NCBI GenBank assembly: GCA_022822855.1
Contig: JAJDYG010000011.1
Coordinates: 1 to 64,000 of the forward strand
Source: Dehalococcoidia bacterium
GTDB lineage: Bacteria; Chloroflexota; Dehalococcoidia; Bin125
DNA length: 64,000 nt
Reading direction: 5' to 3'
Shown here: one piece after another, positions 42,134 through 50,794 of the stretch
Numbering within the stretch: the first letter of the stretch is position 1
Layout: each line of letters opens with the position of its first letter
Position numbers and translations under genes: made by a program
The notes under the pieces: generated by a model
Database searches by the model: none
The model's input: only the letters and a program-made list of their open reading frames with translations
What the model was told of the DNA's origin: nothing

Positions 42134-42451
42134 TCAGCCTCCTCCTCGTTGCGCCTTGAGCATGAACCGGTCGATCAGGGTTTCGAGGGCCTCGTCTGTT
42201 TCGGCCGTGAAGACGAAATAGTGCTCGTCCATCCTGGTGGGCAGACGCGGATGCATGGGCCGCTGCTCGGTGCGCCAGAGCACGGTCCACCCCTCTCCTG
42301 ACATCGCGCCGTCGGGCCGGACGACTCCGTCGGGATCGGTTGCGCCGGGCGCGGGGGCCTCCATGTCCTGGGCGCCGAGCTGTTCCAGGTACTGGCGCAG
42401 CAACCAGATGGGGACGGCGCGCAACGTGAGCTCCTTGACTGCTCGGGGCAT
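42134..42451 (-). CDS. Hypothetical protein of 105 residues
   Basis: The ATG at 42451 follows GAAGGG by about ten bases; a TTG three codons earlier is weaker. The protein begins MPRAVKELTLRAVPIWLLRQ, has an acidic, Pro-rich middle and ends with HYFVFTAETDEALETLIDRF and a triple Gly. The C-terminal half looks like a small alpha/beta fold. It was not recognised. It diverges from the substrate-binding protein gene. The last two Gly residues recall ubiquitin-like tails but the fold does not. Confidence 0.6.
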   Translation of the reverse strand: MPRAVKELTLRAVPIWLLRQYLEQLGAQDMEAPAPGATDPDGVVRPDGAMSGEGWTVLWRTEQRPMHPRLPTRMDEHYFVFTAETDEALETLIDRFMLKAQRGGG

Positions 42452-42571
42452 CTCGAACAATCCCTTCGGGCATACGTGACAACTGCGTTACGTTACCGCG
42501 CTTCTGATGTATCGTTGCGCGATACCGGCCAAACCGCATGCGGGCGCGGAGGCGAGGTACAGGAGGCAACG

Positions 42572-44572
42572 ATGAGCGAACGTTCCTATTGGCAGCGCAT
42601 GGGTCGAAAGCGGATGAGCCGCCGCGGAATTCTGCGCGCATCGGCCCGCGCCGGGGTCGGCGCCGCCGGTCTGGCGCTGGTCGGCTGCGGCGACGATGAC
42701 GACGACAGTCAGTCGGTTGCGCAGGTCCAGCAGCAACAGCAGCAGGCTGAGCAAGACGCGCAGCAGCAGGCGATGCAGCAGCAACAGCAGCAAGCCATGC
42801 AGCAGGATCAGGCCGAGCAGCAGGCCCAGCAACAGGCCGCGCAGCAGACCGCCCAGGAGCAGACGGCCGAAGAGCAGGCCGAGCAGCAAGCTGCTCAGCA
42901 GCAGGCGATGGTCTCCCAGACCAAGAAGTACGGCGGCTACTTCGTTGAGCAGTCCGCCAACGTGTACGAGACCTACGACGCCCAGCGCACGGTCGCTTCG
43001 CCGGTGCTGCAGGTTCTCGCGCGGGTGCAGTCCAAGATCCTGCGCTTCTCCAACCCCGACACCGGTGAACTCGTCGGCGATCTCGCCGAGACGTGGGAGA
43101 CCCCGGACGCGACCACTATCGTCCTGCACCTCCGCGACGGCGTGAACTGGCACGGTCAAGGTCCGGGAGCCAACCATCCGGCGGCCGCACCAGGACGAGC
43201 CCTGACCACTGAAGACATCGTCTGGAACATCGATCGCCAGCGCAACAAGCTGCTGGAGAGCGGGGAAGAGGCCGGGAACTTCGGTCGAAGCGCGTACTGG
43301 GGCGGCGTCGATTCCCTGGACCAGGGCGACATGAGCGTCACCCTCAACCTCGTGGAACCCGACGCGACGTTCATCCAGGGTTTCGCCAACGAGTTCAACC
43401 TGATCAACCAGCCCGAGCTGGTTGGAGGCACCGAGGATCAGTACACCGAGGTCGACGCCTCCAAGGTGATCGGCACCGGCCCCAACATTCTCACGCGTTG
43501 GGACCCGGGCGAGGGCATCTCCTGCGTCCAGAACCCCGATTTCTGGGGCCTGCCGGACCGGCCCTGGCTTGATGGATGGGTCTGGGTGCAGACCTTCCAG
43601 GACCCCAACGCCTACCGGATCGCCTTCGAGCAGAAGCAGGTCGACTCGATGACCGACCCGGATCCGAATACGATCTTCGCGATCCACGACGACCGCATCG
43701 ACGAGACCTTCCTCACCTTCCAGGGTGTCGCCAACACGGTGGCGATCTTCACGCCCTCGAACAAGCCACCGTGGAACGACCTGCGCCTGACGCGCGCCAT
43801 CGACCTGGCGATCAACCGGCGTCAGCTCATTCAGCAGCTGCACAACGGTCTGGGCAAGGTCTCGGGTCCGGTCTCGTGGATGCAGGAAGCCTGGGCGATC
43901 CCCCAGGAGGATCTCGAGACGATCCCGGGCTACCGCATCGACAAGGATGCAGACATCGAGGAGGCGCGAGCGCTCTGGGACGCGGCCGGCGGACCGGAAC
44001 TCGGTCAGATCGACTGGGTTACGTCGGAGCTGTGGGCCTCTCGCGCCGCGTGGTCGGCGACGCCGGGCATCGTTGCCGAGATGTTCAACCAGGCCTTCGA
44101 CACCGACCAGTTCAACGGCATCACCAAGCCGTACCTGGAGATCATCCCGTCCTGGATCGCGAAGGACTTCGACCCGTTCTTCAGTTGGATCCCGAACATC
44201 GAGATTCCCGACGCGCGGGCCGACATGATCGGCGCGTTCACCACGGGCGCGGGTTCCAACTACTGGGACGTTTCCGATCCGTACATCGACGAAACGCTGA
44301 TCGCGGCCAAGCAGGAGCTCGATTACGAGACCGCCCTCCAGATGGTGCGGGACGTGCAGGACTACGTGATGGAGCGCGGCCAGTTCGGACGCTCCATTTG
44401 CTACAACTACATCTACCCGTACATCGGCTACAACTACAACAAGATCGAGAAGAAGTCGGACGAGGAGGGTTGGAACTTCCTCGCCGTCAGCCTGCAGGCC
44501 TTCGAGCACTGGCTGGATCTCGACGACCCGTCGGCCGCCGACCGACAGGCGCCGGAGCCGACGCCGCTCTGA
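42572..44572 (+). CDS. Peptide/nickel-type ABC substrate-binding lipoprotein with a Gln-rich linker
   Basis: A 666-residue family 5 solute-binding protein. The start ATG follows AGGAGG. A twin-arginine signal (MSRRGILR at 15-22) and a lipobox ending at Cys39 (LVGC) indicate export and lipid anchoring. A striking linker follows: DDDDD (41-45) and then residues 50-112, about 60 percent Gln. The binding domain begins near 118 (KKYGGYFVEQ) with LAETWETPDATTIVLHLRDG and CYNYIYPYIGYNYN. It delivers peptides, sugars or metal chelates to the two permeases downstream. Confidence 0.92.
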   Translation: MSERSYWQRMGRKRMSRRGILRASARAGVGAAGLALVGCGDDDDDSQSVAQVQQQQQQAEQDAQQQAMQQQQQQAMQQDQAEQQAQQQAAQQTAQEQTAEEQAEQQAAQQQAMVSQTKKYGGYFVEQSANVYETYDAQRTVASPVLQVLARVQSKILRFSNPDTGELVGDLAETWETPDATTIVLHLRDGVNWHGQGPGANHPAAAPGRALTTEDIVWNIDRQRNKLLESGEEAGNFGRSAYWGGVDSLDQGDMSVTLNLVEPDATFIQGFANEFNLINQPELVGGTEDQYTEVDASKVIGTGPNILTRWDPGEGISCVQNPDFWGLPDRPWLDGWVWVQTFQDPNAYRIAFEQKQVDSMTDPDPNTIFAIHDDRIDETFLTFQGVANTVAIFTPSNKPPWNDLRLTRAIDLAINRRQLIQQLHNGLGKVSGPVSWMQEAWAIPQEDLETIPGYRIDKDADIEEARALWDAAGGPELGQIDWVTSELWASRAAWSATPGIVAEMFNQAFDTDQFNGITKPYLEIIPSWIAKDFDPFFSWIPNIEIPDARADMIGAFTTGAGSNYWDVSDPYIDETLIAAKQELDYETALQMVRDVQDYVMERGQFGRSICYNYIYPYIGYNYNKIEKKSDEEGWNFLAVSLQAFEHWLDLDDPSAADRQAPEPTPL

Positions 44573-44590
44573 TCCGAACGTACGCAGAAG

Positions 44591-44621
44591 CCCCGGCGAG
44601 CGCAGTCGCTGCTCGCCGGGG
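44591..44621 (+). terminator. Strong GC hairpin after the binding-protein gene
   Basis: CCCCGGCGAGC, a nine-base loop, then GCTCGCCGGGG: eleven perfect pairs beginning 19 bases after the stop. No T-run follows, so it is more likely a 3' stabiliser or attenuator that raises binding-protein mRNA over permease mRNA than a full terminator. Confidence 0.65.
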
Positions 44622-44660
44622 CCTCTCGCTTCTTGTCGACCGGCTAGACTTCGAGTCGGC

Positions 44661-44680
44661 CATCCCGTCCCAACGGGATG
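44661..44680 (+). promoter_or_regulatory. Hairpin directly upstream of the permease ribosome-binding site
   Basis: CATCCCGT-CCCA-ACGGGATG forms eight perfect pairs and ends three bases before GGTGAGG, the ribosome-binding site of the permease at 44693. It may limit permease translation. Confidence 0.45.
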
Positions 44681-44692
44681 ACAGGTGAGGCA

Positions 44693-45649
44693 ATGCAGGC
44701 CTACATCATCCGCAGAATCCTCGGCGCGGTCTTCGTCGTCTTCCTGGTCGGTACGTTCTCGTTCTTCGCCATCCGAGTATTGCCCGGCGATTTCGCAACC
44801 GCGTCGCTGGGTCTCGATGCCGGCAGCGCCTCGGCCGACAATATTGAGCAGCGCCGCGCAGATCTTGGACTTGACGATCCGATCGAGAAGCAATACGCGA
44901 ATTGGCTCTGGGACACTGTCCGTCTCGATTTAGGGAAGTCGTTTCTGACCCAGAACACGGTCTGGTACGAGATCGGCCGCTCGCTTCCCTACTCGATTGA
45001 GCTCGGCATCCTGATCATGATCGTCGGGTTCACCGTGGCCATACCAGTTGGTTTGATCTCGGCCATCTTCCAGGACAAGGCGCTCGACTACAGTCTGCGC
45101 GGATTGGCGATTCTCGCTCTGGCAGCGCCGGTCTTCTGGACGGCTGCGATTGCGTCGCTGGTGGTGCTGCAGTGGGACCTGTTCCTGATCGATGTGATCG
45201 GTCAGCCGCATCTCTGGGAAGATCCAGGCAAGGCGATCACCTGGTATCTGATCCCGATGTTCGCCGGCGGGTTCGCCGGCACGGCGACGACCATGCGGCT
45301 GCTGCGCTCGCAGATGCTGGAAGTGCTGCGACAGGATTATGTCCGCACCGCGCGCGCCAAGGGACTGCGTGAATCCGTGGTGATCATGCGTCACGCGCTG
45401 CGCAATGCGCTGTTGCCGGTCCTGACCGTGATGGGCGTCACGATTGCTACGATCGTCGGATCTCAGGTCATCCTCGAGAACATGTTCAACATCCCGGGGA
45501 TTGGCAACAAGGTCCTGACCGCACTGTTTGCCCGCGACAATCCCGTCTTCCAGTCGGTTGTGCTGATCATCGCCGTCTTCACTGTCTTCACCAACCTCGT
45601 GGTCGACATCCTCTACGGCGTGATCGACCCGCGCATTCGGCTCTCGTAG
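44693..45649 (+). CDS. ABC transporter permease, DppB/OppB type
   Basis: A 318-residue membrane protein with about six helices. The N-terminus IRRILGAVFVVFLVGTFSFF, the FAIRVLPGDFA block and the EAA loop LRQDYVRTARAKGLRESVVI are typical of DppB. I chose the ATG at 44693 because GGTGAGG precedes it by three bases; an ATG five codons upstream sits inside a hairpin. It forms the membrane channel with the next gene. Confidence 0.92.
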   Translation: MQAYIIRRILGAVFVVFLVGTFSFFAIRVLPGDFATASLGLDAGSASADNIEQRRADLGLDDPIEKQYANWLWDTVRLDLGKSFLTQNTVWYEIGRSLPYSIELGILIMIVGFTVAIPVGLISAIFQDKALDYSLRGLAILALAAPVFWTAAIASLVVLQWDLFLIDVIGQPHLWEDPGKAITWYLIPMFAGGFAGTATTMRLLRSQMLEVLRQDYVRTARAKGLRESVVIMRHALRNALLPVLTVMGVTIATIVGSQVILENMFNIPGIGNKVLTALFARDNPVFQSVVLIIAVFTVFTNLVVDILYGVIDPRIRLS

Positions 45650-45668
45650 CTCGTAGAAGAGGACGAAG

Positions 45669-46649
45669 ATGAGCCAGATAGCTGACCCAACCGTCGTCCC
45701 GCTGCGGGATCCGACGATCCTGGATCGCGCTACCGGAGCAGCACTCGCGCTGGGCAGATTCCTGCGCAACAAGCCGCTGGGTGGGTCAGGCCTCATCCTC
45801 GTCGTCCTCTTTATCGTTGTCGCAGTGCTCGCTTCGGTGATTCAACGGCACGATCCCGACCAGATCTTCGAGACGCCGAACCCCGACTACAAGGCCAACC
45901 CCAGCACCCTGGAGTTGGCTCGTAATCCCGATGTCGGTTCGCCCGTCCTGGTCTCGCAGTTTGAAGAGCCGGGCGGCGGTCACTGGTTCGGCACCGACAA
46001 GTTCGGGCGGGACATCTGGTCGCAGGTCATTCACGGGTCGCGACTCAGCCTGATCGTTGGATTGGGAGCGTCCGTGATTGCGGTGGTCGGCGGACTGATC
46101 ATCGGCATGATCTCGGCGTACTACGCCGGGATTGTCGACCTGTTGATCCAGCGGATCGTCGACATGCTGCAGGCGATCCCGTTCCTGGTTCTCGTGCTCG
46201 TCTTCACTCAGATCACGGAGCGTTCCGTTCTGAATGTGGTCTTATGGCTCGGAGTGGCCGGCCTGGCGATTACGACCCGGCTGATTCGCTCGGCCGTGCT
46301 CCAGGTGCGCGAGAGCGAGTTTGTGCTCGCGGCGCAGGTGGTCGGTGCGAGCGACCTGCGGATCATGATCCGGCACGTGCTGCCCAACTGCGTCGCCGTG
46401 CTGATCATTGCGTTCAGCATCGGTATCGGCGCGTACATCCTCGCCGAAGCGTCGATTTCCTTCCTCGGCGCGGGACCGCAGGGGATTCCAAGCTGGGGAC
46501 AGATGGTCCAGGCCGGGCGGGGTTCGCTGGACCTGCATCCCTGGCAGACCGTCTTCGCCGGCGGCGCGATCATGATGATCGTGCTGGGTTTCAACCTGCT
46601 CGGGGATGCGCTGCGCGACGTGCTCGATCCTCGTCTGCGGGGCGCGTAG
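45669..46649 (+). CDS. ABC transporter permease, DppC/OppC type
   Basis: A 326-residue permease. FLRNKPLGGSGLILVVLFIV is the first helix, the periplasmic loop has WFGTDKFGRDIWSQVIHGSR, and the EAA loop reads ESEFVLAAQVVGASDLRIMI. It pairs with the DppB-type permease 19 bases upstream. The operon stops here: no DppD/DppF ATPase follows. The last 59 bases overlap the convergent SDR gene. Confidence 0.92.
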   Translation: MSQIADPTVVPLRDPTILDRATGAALALGRFLRNKPLGGSGLILVVLFIVVAVLASVIQRHDPDQIFETPNPDYKANPSTLELARNPDVGSPVLVSQFEEPGGGHWFGTDKFGRDIWSQVIHGSRLSLIVGLGASVIAVVGGLIIGMISAYYAGIVDLLIQRIVDMLQAIPFLVLVLVFTQITERSVLNVVLWLGVAGLAITTRLIRSAVLQVRESEFVLAAQVVGASDLRIMIRHVLPNCVAVLIIAFSIGIGAYILAEASISFLGAGPQGIPSWGQMVQAGRGSLDLHPWQTVFAGGAIMMIVLGFNLLGDALRDVLDPRLRGA

Positions 46650-48063
46650 GACCCTCAGCGAGGACCCGGGCGAGTCGTCGGAACATGATCATGTGGACGG
46701 GCCACAGGGCGTACCAGTAGATCAGGCCCCAGACGCCGGCCGGGTGAAAACGCGCCTGCAATTGTGCGACGGATCCTGCGCCGTCGGAATCGACCGAGAG
46801 CTCGAGTACCGCTGAGCCGGGTAGCTTCATCTCGGCGACGAGGGTCAGGCTGCGGCCCGGCTCAATCGCCGCGACGCGCCAGAAGTCGAGCGGGTCATCG
46901 ACCCGCAACTCCGTGGGATGCCGGCGGCCTCGACGCATGCCGACTCCCCCCAGCAGACGATCGATTGCGCCGCGCAGTTTCCACATCCAGTTGCCGAAGT
47001 ACCAACCTCGCTCGCCGCCGATCGAGCTGATGTCGGCCCAGACTTCCTCGGCCGAGCGCTCGGCCTCGAGCGCGACGCGAACCGACTTGTCGAACCACGA
47101 CACGTCGTGCCGCTGCCGACGGTAACGAAATCCACCTTCGGTCCAGCGAACCGTGAGCGCCGAGTTCTCTTCGGCGACGAGCGCGTCCTTGACGGCGTCG
47201 CGATAGCTGCGCTGCAGGATCGGGATCAGATCACGCAACGCGTCGGGGCGCTCTGAGATCAGATCGTGCTTCAAGCCGTCGATCAATGGCCGTGCGACGC
47301 TCGCGGGCACCGCGGTCACGAGGTCGAGCCAGTAGGAGGACAGCCGGGGCGTCAGGACCGGCAACGGCACGATTCGCACGCGGCGGCCGACCACGTCCCC
47401 GAACTGGCGCAACAGATCTCCGTAGCTCAATGTCTCGGGTCCGACAGCGTCGTAGACCTGCGATTCGCCGTCGTCGCGAAGTCGAAGCAGGCCGATGAGG
47501 TAGTCGAGCAGATCGTCGAGCGCGATCGGTTGGCTGCGGGATTTCACCCAGCGCGGGGCGAGCATTAGCGGCAGGTGATAGACGAGGTCGCGGATCACTT
47601 CAAACGCGGCCGAGCCAGGGCCAACCACGATCCCGGCGCGCAGCTCGGTCACGGGCGTCGAACCACCGCGCAGAATCTCGCCGGTCTCGCAGCGCGAGGC
47701 CAAATGGGGTGAGGCGCCATTGGACGGCTGGATCCCACCGAGGTAGATGACTCGCTTCAGTCCGGCTGCAGCGGCCGCGTCGCGGAAGTTGGCGGCGGCT
47801 TGCCGATCGATCTCGGAAAAATCGCCTCCTGACGCCATCGAGTGAACGAGGTAGTAGGCGATGTCGACGCCGTCGAGCGCGACATCCAACGATTCCGTAT
47901 CCAGCGCATCGGCGCGGACACACTCGACGCCCTCCCAACCCCGCGCTCGCAGCGCATCGATCCGTCGCGCTGCGGCCCTGACCTCGAATCCTTCGGCTGC
48001 CAGCCTGGGCGCGAGGTGTCCGCCGACGTAGCCGCTCGCCCCGAGGATCAGGATTCTGGTCAT
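46591..48063 (-). CDS. SDR-type NAD(P)-binding protein with a C-terminal DUF2867 domain
   Basis: A 490-residue two-domain protein. Residues 1-290 form an atypical SDR/NmrA-like domain: Rossmann ILGASGYVGGHLAPRL at 5-20, AYYLVHSMASGGDF, and AGIVVGPGSAAFEVIRDLV. Residues 320-475 match the DUF2867 pattern (GERGWYFGNWMWKLRGAIDR, DFWRVAAIEPGRSLTLVAEM). Such fusions are widespread and uncharacterised, possibly involved in lipid or quinone modification. It is the last gene of the minus-strand run that contains the small membrane protein pairs, 66 bases after B1. Confidence 0.85.
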   Translation of the reverse strand: MTRILILGASGYVGGHLAPRLAAEGFEVRAAARRIDALRARGWEGVECVRADALDTESLDVALDGVDIAYYLVHSMASGGDFSEIDRQAAANFRDAAAAAGLKRVIYLGGIQPSNGASPHLASRCETGEILRGGSTPVTELRAGIVVGPGSAAFEVIRDLVYHLPLMLAPRWVKSRSQPIALDDLLDYLIGLLRLRDDGESQVYDAVGPETLSYGDLLRQFGDVVGRRVRIVPLPVLTPRLSSYWLDLVTAVPASVARPLIDGLKHDLISERPDALRDLIPILQRSYRDAVKDALVAEENSALTVRWTEGGFRYRRQRHDVSWFDKSVRVALEAERSAEEVWADISSIGGERGWYFGNWMWKLRGAIDRLLGGVGMRRGRRHPTELRVDDPLDFWRVAAIEPGRSLTLVAEMKLPGSAVLELSVDSDGAGSVAQLQARFHPAGVWGLIYWYALWPVHMIMFRRLARVLAEGPTRPADEDRARRAAHPRAG

Positions 48064-48129
48064 AGATTCAGTATGCCCCGACGGGAGCCCCCCGACAGCC
48101 TCAGAGTGAGTTGAAGCTGACAGCTGAGA

Positions 48130-48585
48130 TTAGCGCGGCGACAACGAGTCGAGCACCCGGTACTCCGTGTAGCCGTCCGGGAGTTCCTGCGCCAATGCAG
48201 CCTGCCGCATCGCTTCGAGGGCGTCGTTCCAGCCCTGGGTCCAGCCTGCTCGAAACCGCTGGGCGTAGGGTGCGTCGTCGCCTTCTCCGGCGGTCACGAT
48301 TCGCTCGCCCATGTGCTGTACCTCCCCATAGGGGAGACCGTCGGCGTAGCCCTCGGACTCGACGGCGTCGTAGGCGACTTCGTAAGCGGCCAGCTCGGCC
48401 CGGCGCAGGTCGTCGGAGGTGCGGAGGTTGAACGGGTCGAGCGTCGCGCCGACCAGCGCGGCGAACAAGACGCCCAGCACCGCAGCGACCATCGTGTGAC
48501 GCCCAATCGGGTCGCGGCCGCGGCGCCACCAGGACCGTTCGCGGTCCTCGGTGCCCCAGCCTTCCAGACGTTGTCGCTGGCTCAT
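48130..48585 (-). CDS. Single-pass membrane protein B1 of a repeated A-B pair
   Basis: A 151-residue protein. After a charged N-tail (WWRRGRDPIGRHT) comes one membrane helix (about 33-49, MVAAVLGVLFAALVGATL), then DPFNLRTSDDLRRAE, an acidic helical region and the motif RAGWTQGWNDALEAMRQAAL. The ATG at 48585 overlaps the stop of A1 (ATGA). It is homologous in layout to B2 (49891-50358) and B3 (50795-51298), especially the GW-x2-GWNDALDAM block. The family was not recognised. Confidence 0.75.
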   Translation of the reverse strand: MSQRQRLEGWGTEDRERSWWRRGRDPIGRHTMVAAVLGVLFAALVGATLDPFNLRTSDDLRRAELAAYEVAYDAVESEGYADGLPYGEVQHMGERIVTAGEGDDAPYAQRFRAGWTQGWNDALEAMRQAALAQELPDGYTEYRVLDSLSPR

Positions 48586-48977
48586 CGGCGCAACGCCTCC
48601 CATGCCTCGAACGCCGACTCGACCTCCAGCTTGTCCCGCTTGGCGCGCTCGAGTGCGATGTCGATCGCCTCGTTCCAGGCAAAATCGGAGGCCAGCCGAT
48701 AGCCGTCGTCCGGGTCGCCGGACTCCAGCAACTCGCCAATCTCCAGCGCGGTGCGTCCGGCGCCGTCGAGCCGCCCGCGTTCAAACGCGGCCTCGTATCC
48801 GTCGATCTTTCCTTCGCGCTCGCCGCGCACCTCGGCCTTGGCGATCTCCTCAGGAGTCACCTGGTCGAGGACCGAGATCATCCACCCAAGCGCCGCCGTC
48901 ACGGCGATCGCAGCGACGAATGTGAGAAAGGTCTGGCGGGGGAGGTCGTAACGCCAGAGCGATTGAACGGCAGACAT
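48582..48977 (-). CDS. Single-pass membrane protein A1 of a repeated A-B pair
   Basis: A 131-residue protein beginning MSAVQSLWRYDLPRQTFLTF, with one helix at about 17-35, a Gly-spaced charged stretch (RGEREGKIDGYEAAFERG) and the C-terminal motif DFAWNEAIDIALERAKRD before a WEALRR end. A2 (50355-50750) has the same length and shares SLW-x-YD-x-PRQ and the WN-x-AI motif. It precedes B1 in a coupled pair and follows repeat element 2. Confidence 0.75.
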   Translation of the reverse strand: MSAVQSLWRYDLPRQTFLTFVAAIAVTAALGWMISVLDQVTPEEIAKAEVRGEREGKIDGYEAAFERGRLDGAGRTALEIGELLESGDPDDGYRLASDFAWNEAIDIALERAKRDKLEVESAFEAWEALRR

Positions 48978-49076
48978 TCGGCCAGCGTATCGGGCGGATC
49001 GGATAGTGGCCGGTCTCTGGCCCGATAACCCTGAGTCGCCGGCCGACGCTGTTCGGCCGGACGAGCGAAACAGCGA

Positions 49077-49285
49077 TCTTCAGGTTTCGAGAAACTTTTT
49101 TTTTCTGAGCCGAATACGACGCCGAATTGGGACGACCTCCAGCGTATGACTGAAGATCGCGCTTTTCGGGCTTTCAGGTTCTTTCAGCTTTTTTCAGGTT
49201 TCTTCAGCGGAGTTCGTTCGGCCTTGTTCGGCTCCGTTCGGTCGGTTTCGTCCGATTCTGTTCGGTTTTGTTCGGATTCGCTTCA
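49077..49285. repeat. Composite repeat with decamer array 3 (10-bp phased)
   Basis: TCTTCAGGTTTCGAGAAAC and a T-run (about 49095-49104) come first. From 49171 ten-base blocks follow in phase: CTTTCAGGTT, CTTTCAGCTT, TTTTCAGGTT, TCTTCAGCGG, AGTTCGTTCG, GCCTTGTTCG, GCTCCGTTCG, GTCGGTTTCG, TCCGATTCTG, TTCGGTTTTG and TTCGGATTCG. The order equals that at 41.5-41.7 kb. The gap 48978-49890 (913 bases) holds this array and the TIR element; 49290-49640 shows nothing recognisable. Confidence 0.65.
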
Positions 49286-49673
49286 TATCGCTCGCTCCTG
49301 TTCTCGCTGTTCTGCCGACAGTGGCCGGAAACCCCGGGGATTGGAGAGTCTCCAGAACCATTGGGTCCGAGCAGCGGCAGCCTTGCGCAGCCGTCTGCAT
49401 GGACGATCTTAGTAGGTCATTCGTTCTTTGGATCGAGCAAACTGCTGCGCCGGACACAGTCGCAGCCAAAGATGCGCAGCCGGCTGCTGTCCAACAAACC
49501 CTCTTGAAATCCCGACGTCATCGCGACTCCGCTGAATCGCGCCGTGCAAGGCGACCTCGGCGACGGCTCACAGTCTCTGGCGCTCAACGCTTCCCTCAAG
49601 AGAGACCTGCGGGTGCATCGCCTTACCCCCGCTTGTCAATCCTGGGGCGTGTTTCACACCAGCCCCGTTCCAG

Positions 49674-49844
49674 GTCGCCCCGTGCTTGACACGGGGCCCA
49701 GACCCCGACGCTTGCAAGGAGGAATACCTCATCCTTGGCTCAACGGTGGAGCGGGCGGACTCACGCGCGAGCATCGAGGTGAGGCCAACGTCATTGCGCG
49801 CATGAACTTGGGAGTTCTGGGCCCCGTGTCAAGCACGGGGCGAC
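49674..49844. mobile_element. MITE-like element, copy 2 (171 bp, 29-bp perfect terminal inverted repeats)
   Basis: Positions 49674-49702 and 49816-49844 are exact inverted copies of 29 bases, each containing the CCCCGTGCTTGACACGGGG hairpin. The interior is about two-thirds similar to copy 1 (41752-41924) in its right half. It has no open frame of its own and no clear target-site duplication. It lies between B2 and A1 in the run of paired membrane proteins. Confidence 0.55.
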
Positions 49845-49890
49845 GTGGAATCAGGCTAGCGAGGACGATGCCGGTGAGACGGCGCAGGCG

Positions 49891-50358
49891 TCAGCGGCGA
49901 GCGATCCCGTCGAGCAGGCCGAGTTCCCGGTCGAGTTCTTCGCGCGGCGCATGCGCCTCGCTTGCCTCCTTCAAGGCATCGAGCGCGTCGTTCCATCCCT
50001 CCGACCAACCTGCTCTCGCTCCCTGCACCCACGGCGATCGGTCAGCCGCCGAACTGAGCGCCTGGGCGATCAGCGCCTCGCGTCTGCCCCGCTCCGTCCA
50101 GGTCTCCTGTGCCGTTTGACGGGCGACGGCGTAGGACTGGTCGAAGGCCACCTGTTCCGTTTCGGGCAGGTCGAACTCCGTCGTTACGCCGAGCGGGTCG
50201 AATGTGACTCCGACCACGGCGACGAGGGCGATGGCAAGAGCAAAGGCGAAAATCGAGTGCCATCCGACCGGATCGGCGTTTCGCTTCCACCACACGCGTC
50301 CGCTCGTGTCCTCGCTGCGATAGTTGGGCAGAGGACCTTGGCCGGGTCGGCGTGTCAT
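49891..50358 (-). CDS. Single-pass membrane protein B2 of a repeated A-B pair
   Basis: A 155-residue protein. Tail WWKRNADPVGWHS, one helix (about 35-52, IFAFALAIALVAVVGVTF), then DPLGVTTEFDLPETE, a helical region and GARAGWSEGWNDALDALKEA. The W-x4-DP(I/V)G-x-H pre-membrane block and the DP(F/L) after the helix are shared with B1, showing paralogy. Its start overlaps the A2 stop by four bases. Function unknown; I predict a membrane-anchored soluble domain, side undetermined. Confidence 0.75.
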   Translation of the reverse strand: MTRRPGQGPLPNYRSEDTSGRVWWKRNADPVGWHSIFAFALAIALVAVVGVTFDPLGVTTEFDLPETEQVAFDQSYAVARQTAQETWTERGRREALIAQALSSAADRSPWVQGARAGWSEGWNDALDALKEASEAHAPREELDRELGLLDGIARR

Positions 50359-50750
50359 CGGTACAGCGCCTCCCAGTAATCGATGCGTCGGCGCTGAAGT
50401 ACCGGTTCATGAGCGGCACGCTCGATCGCGGTTTCAATCGCGGCGTTCCACGCGAGTTCGACAGCAAGCTCACGACCTTCTGCAAACGATCCGTTGGCAG
50501 ACTGCGACGCAAACTCCGCCTGGCCGGCCCGGCGTCCGGCGGACAAGCCGTCGCGTTGACCGTGGCGGGATCCCTGCGCTCGGCCCTCGGCCTGGCCTGC
50601 CTCTTCAACTTCAGCGACACGGGACGGCGAGGCTCGCCAGAAGAACGTGATGATCAAACCGCAGATGATCGCGACCAGCAGACCGATCAGGAACGCCTTG
50701 ATGCTCTGGCGCGGGACGTCGTACTGCCAGAGCGATCGAGCAACAGACAC
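50355..50750 (-). CDS. Single-pass membrane protein A2 of a repeated A-B pair
   Basis: A 131-residue protein from GTG at 50750. MSVARSLWQYDVPRQSIKAF leads into a helix at about 18-38. A Gly-every-four stretch (AEGRAQGSRHGQRDGLSAG) follows, then LAWNAAIETAIERAAHE and an end DYWEALYR that parallels WEALRR of A1. It is translationally coupled to B2. It lies 44 bases after B3. Confidence 0.75.
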   Translation of the reverse strand: MSVARSLWQYDVPRQSIKAFLIGLLVAIICGLIITFFWRASPSRVAEVEEAGQAEGRAQGSRHGQRDGLSAGRRAGQAEFASQSANGSFAEGRELAVELAWNAAIETAIERAAHEPVLQRRRIDYWEALYR

Positions 50751-50794
50751 AGCGTCAGCCTATCCCGCGCGCTTTGATCGGTTGATCATGTGGA

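Noticed and set aside
42488..44893. An open frame of about 800 codons on the minus strand opposite the substrate-binding protein
   Set aside because: It is a shadow of GC-rich codon use. Its Leu/Gly/Val- and Arg-rich text lacks any motif, whereas the plus strand encodes a clear Tat lipoprotein.
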